Positions 6,963 to 8,971 of a stretch of DNA of 8,971 bases are shown here, in pieces. The position numbers and the translations under genes are program-made. Source of the DNA: Acidimicrobiia bacterium (GTDB lineage Bacteria; Actinomycetota; Acidimicrobiia; Acidimicrobiales; Bin134); the NCBI GenBank assembly GCA_009843565.1, contig VYDF01000029.1:1-8971 (forward strand), written 5' to 3'. Positions within the stretch are counted from its first letter, which is position 1; every line of letters starts with the position of its first letter. The notes under the pieces were generated by a model. That model was given only the letters and a program-made list of their open reading frames with translations. It was not told the DNA's origin and searched no databases.

Positions 6963-6966
6963 ACGT
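6961..6966 (+). promoter_or_regulatory. Putative -10 box (TAACGT) for the second ligase, overlapping the divergent box
   Basis: TAACGT is followed by 8 nt and ATG 6975. The spacing fits a leaderless transcript, and no ribosome site is present. It overlaps the oppositely directed box at 6957-6962 by two bases. Confidence 0.42.
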
Positions 6967-6974
6967 GCCCACCG

Positions 6975-8660
6975 ATGGCGAAACCCATGGAGGCCACCGT
7001 TCAGGCGGACTATGACGCCGCGCTGGCCGCTGACCTGCAGGTCAATACCCAATTGTCCACCTGGCAGATGCTGTGGCGGACCGCCCAGCGAGTGCCCGAC
7101 AACGCCGCCATCATCACCGGTGACACCCACATCAGCTATCGGGAGCTGGCTGCGCAGACTCTGCGGGCCGCCGCCGCGCTGGCCGAGTTGGGGGTATCCA
7201 ATGGCAGCCGGGTGGCGTTTGTGTTCCATCCCAGCCCCGACTGGGCGGTGCTGCACTACGCGCTGGGCCGTTTGGGAGCCGTCGGGGTGCCCATCAACAC
7301 CTCGTACATGGCTGCTGAACTGGAGCACCTGTTCGCCCTGGCCCAGCCCGAACTGCTGATAATCGTTGACCGATTCCGGGACGTGGACATGACGGGTCGG
7401 CTGTCGCCGGTGGCGGCCCGGTTCGGCAGTATCGCCCAGACTGTGGTGTTGCCGGTGGACGACGACGGGTGGGTGGATTCGTCTCCGGATCGCGATCGGG
7501 TGTTCGGCCCTGATGGCGGAGCCGCCCTGGGGCCGGCCAGCCGGGTGGGGGGCGGCGACCCGGCCTACATCATCTTCACGTCGGGCTCCACCGCTGCTCC
7601 CAAGCCGGCGCTCATCGCCCATCGGGGCATGGTGGGGGCGGCCACTGGCTTGCAGCACGCCCTCGGCCTGGTGCCTGAAGACCGATTTGTGGCCTCCAAT
7701 CCGGTGTTCCACACCGGCGGCATCGTGTGGAACCTGACCATGCCCCATCTGGTGGGGATGACCTCGTGTCTGGTGGGGGTGTACGAGACGGGCAAGGTGC
7801 TTCGAGAGATGGAGCGGTCGAAGATCACGGTGATGGGGGCGTTCGACACCAAGTTGACCATGATGCGCAACGCCCCCGAGTACCACACGGTGGACCGCAG
7901 CTCGGTGCGCAAGTGCAACGTGGGGGCCACGGGCAGCTTCCTGCGCAGCGTGCTGCCTGAATGGAACTGGGAGACGGTGGCCCAGGTGTACGGATCCACT
8001 GAGTCGGGCGGGCTGGGATCCATCACCCCCCGGTATGAAGCCGACCCCAAGGTGCGCTACGACGCCAACGGTCGGCCCATGCCGGGCATGGAGTTTGTGA
8101 TCAAAGACCCTGACACCGGCCATCGGTGCGGTCCCGACGAGCCGGGGGAGATCTGCTTTCGGGGGTGGGGCACGTTCATTGAGTACGTGGGTATGCCCGA
8201 AACCACTGCTGAAGCATTCGACGACGAGGGGTATTTCCACTCCGGTGACTACGGCTTTCTGGACGAGGCCGGGAACCTGTATTTCCGAGGCCGCTACAAG
8301 CTGATGATCAAAACCGGCGGGGAGAACGTGTCGGAGCGGGAGGTGGAGATTTTCTGCGAGGACAACCTCGAGGCGGTGAAGTTCGCCATCGTGGTGGGGG
8401 TGCCCGACCCGCTGTGGGGAGAAGCGGTGGTGGCCTTCGTGGAGCTGCACGAAGGGGCCACCGAGACCTCCGACGGCCTAGTGGAGGCGTGCCGGGGCCG
8501 GATCGCCAACTTCAAGGTCCCCAAGCGGTTCTTCGTGGTCACCGACGAGGATTGGCCGCTGCTCGACTCGGGGCGGCCGGATCGCCATGAGTTGCGGGCT
8601 CGGGCTGCGGCCCTAATGGGGGCCGAGGGCGACACGCGTTTACGCTTTGGGGATGGCTGA
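6975..8660 (+). CDS. AMP-forming acyl-CoA ligase-like protein with altered catalytic motifs, 561 aa
   Basis: A class I adenylate-forming (ANL) protein of normal length. Motifs in order: P-loop FTSGSTAAPKPA (201-212), in which Ala207 replaces the usual Gly; VFHTGGIVW (244-252); QVYGSTESGG (337-346); YFHSGD (420-425); FRGRYKLMIKTGGENVSERE (437-456), in which Leu443 stands where Asp or Glu usually follows the Lys; and the C-terminal DSGRPDRHELR (531-541). In the last, Arg534 occupies the position of the lysine normally needed for adenylate formation and no lysine is near it. The fold and most of the active site are kept, so it could use the adenylate, act slowly, or have another role. The start ATG 6975 follows a -10-like box by 8 nt. 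The stop lies inside the regulator gene (8-bp overlap). It diverges from the flavin oxidoreductase, suggesting it handles a product of that enzyme. Confidence 0.92.
   Translation: MAKPMEATVQADYDAALAADLQVNTQLSTWQMLWRTAQRVPDNAAIITGDTHISYRELAAQTLRAAAALAELGVSNGSRVAFVFHPSPDWAVLHYALGRLGAVGVPINTSYMAAELEHLFALAQPELLIIVDRFRDVDMTGRLSPVAARFGSIAQTVVLPVDDDGWVDSSPDRDRVFGPDGGAALGPASRVGGGDPAYIIFTSGSTAAPKPALIAHRGMVGAATGLQHALGLVPEDRFVASNPVFHTGGIVWNLTMPHLVGMTSCLVGVYETGKVLREMERSKITVMGAFDTKLTMMRNAPEYHTVDRSSVRKCNVGATGSFLRSVLPEWNWETVAQVYGSTESGGLGSITPRYEADPKVRYDANGRPMPGMEFVIKDPDTGHRCGPDEPGEICFRGWGTFIEYVGMPETTAEAFDDEGYFHSGDYGFLDEAGNLYFRGRYKLMIKTGGENVSEREVEIFCEDNLEAVKFAIVVGVPDPLWGEAVVAFVELHEGATETSDGLVEACRGRIANFKVPKRFFVVTDEDWPLLDSGRPDRHELRARAAALMGAEGDTRLRFGDG
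8641..8646 (+). promoter_or_regulatory. Putative -10 box (TACGCT) for the MerR-like regulator, inside the ligase gene
   Basis: TACGCT is followed by 6 nt and ATG 8653. It lies within the last codons of the second ligase, so the regulator may be made from its own leaderless transcript as well as by read-through. The GGGG touching the ATG is too close to act as a normal ribosome site. Confidence 0.35.
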
Positions 8661-8971
8661 AGAAGGGCTGAGCCGGGCTGAGTTGATCGAAACATCGGGC
8701 TTGGCTGCTGAGCAGGTGGATCTGGCCATCGATGCTGGATTGGTGATCCCCGACGATTCCGGTCGATTCAAAGAGGACGCGGTGACCATGCTGCAAGCCG
8801 GGGCTGCCCTCGTGGCTGTCGGAGTGAGCGTGCCTGATCTGGCCGCGCTGGCTGTTCGCCACGCCCGCAACGTGGAGGCGGTGGTGGACGAGGCGGTGGA
8901 TCTGTTCTTGGATGCCATGGGCACCGAAGAGCTGACCAGCAATGACTTGGAGAATCTGACTCCGCTGGTTG
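8653..8971 (+). CDS. MerR-like helix-turn-helix transcriptional regulator (partial, C-terminus off the right edge)
   Basis: The frame opens at ATG 8653 and remains open for 106 codons to the edge. The N-terminus has a MerR-like winged-helix layout: helix-turn-helix LSRAELIETSGLAAEQVDLA (6-25), then GLVIPDDSGRFKEDAVTML (29-47), matching the usual 'GLl.P...g.Y...dv..L' wing and next helix. A following helical stretch, AVGVSVPDLAALAVRH (55-70), corresponds to the 'G.sl.ei..l' segment. The wing lacks the RGY tripeptide common in typical MerR proteins, so it is a divergent member. The effector domain is mostly beyond the window. It overlaps the ligase stop by 8 bp in another frame, so it is likely co-expressed with that ligase and may control it or the divergent oxidoreductase. 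TetR-type is less likely from the short wing-like motif. Confidence 0.75.
   Translation, partial: MAEEGLSRAELIETSGLAAEQVDLAIDAGLVIPDDSGRFKEDAVTMLQAGAALVAVGVSVPDLAALAVRHARNVEAVVDEAVDLFLDAMGTEELTSNDLENLTPLV

Noticed and set aside
6765..8450. Long open frame on the minus strand opposite the second ligase, and similar long frames opposite other genes (1094-2455 plus, 5782-6963 plus)
   Set aside because: They lie antisense to genes with clear family motifs, have Gly/His/Arg-rich products with no recognisable domain, and are the expected by-product of GC-rich third codon positions.

Overview
The window is very GC-rich with dense coding, little intergenic space and strong GC bias at third codon positions. 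Enzyme types (several acyl-CoA ligases and dehydrogenases, a limonene-monooxygenase-like flavin oxidoreductase, an actinobacterial amidohydrolase with a DADNH start) and TANNNT-type -10 boxes just ahead of ATG codons suggest an actinobacterium, perhaps Acidimicrobiia. The lineage is an inference from style, not from a marker gene. No RNA gene, insertion sequence, CRISPR array or phage gene was seen.

Layout. Four genes run leftward from 4194: an acyl-CoA (AMP-forming) ligase, an acyl-CoA dehydrogenase coupled to it by an ATGA overlap, a 122-residue helical protein of unknown function, and an amidohydrolase cut by the left edge. Diverging from the ligase across 61 bp, two genes run rightward (4256-5745): a small VOC/glyoxalase-fold protein and a phosphotransferase coupled by a GTGA overlap. 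They converge on a leftward luciferase-like flavin oxidoreductase (5773-6948). That gene diverges, across only 26 bp, from a second AMP-ligase (6975-8660), whose end overlaps by 8 bp the start of a MerR-like regulator cut by the right edge.

Function. The set reads as a catabolic island for an organic acid or a terpenoid/alicyclic compound: oxygenation by the flavin monooxygenase, CoA activation by one or both ligases, dehydrogenation by the acyl-CoA dehydrogenase, and further handling by the amidohydrolase, VOC protein and phosphotransferase. The substrate cannot be read from the sequence. A kinase, dehydrogenase and ligase together recall the phosphorylation-dependent 4-hydroxyacid route (Lva/ACAD10-11), but the dehydrogenase lacks the C-terminal signature I associate with that group.

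The most notable signals are: (1) all six genes not coupled to an upstream stop and lacking a good Shine-Dalgarno have a TANNNT box 6-9 nt before the ATG, pointing to leaderless transcripts; (2) two divergent -10 boxes that overlap each other at 6957-6966; (3) a second ligase whose catalytic lysine position is an arginine and whose P-loop is altered; (4) an unrecognised small helical protein in the ligase/dehydrogenase operon.
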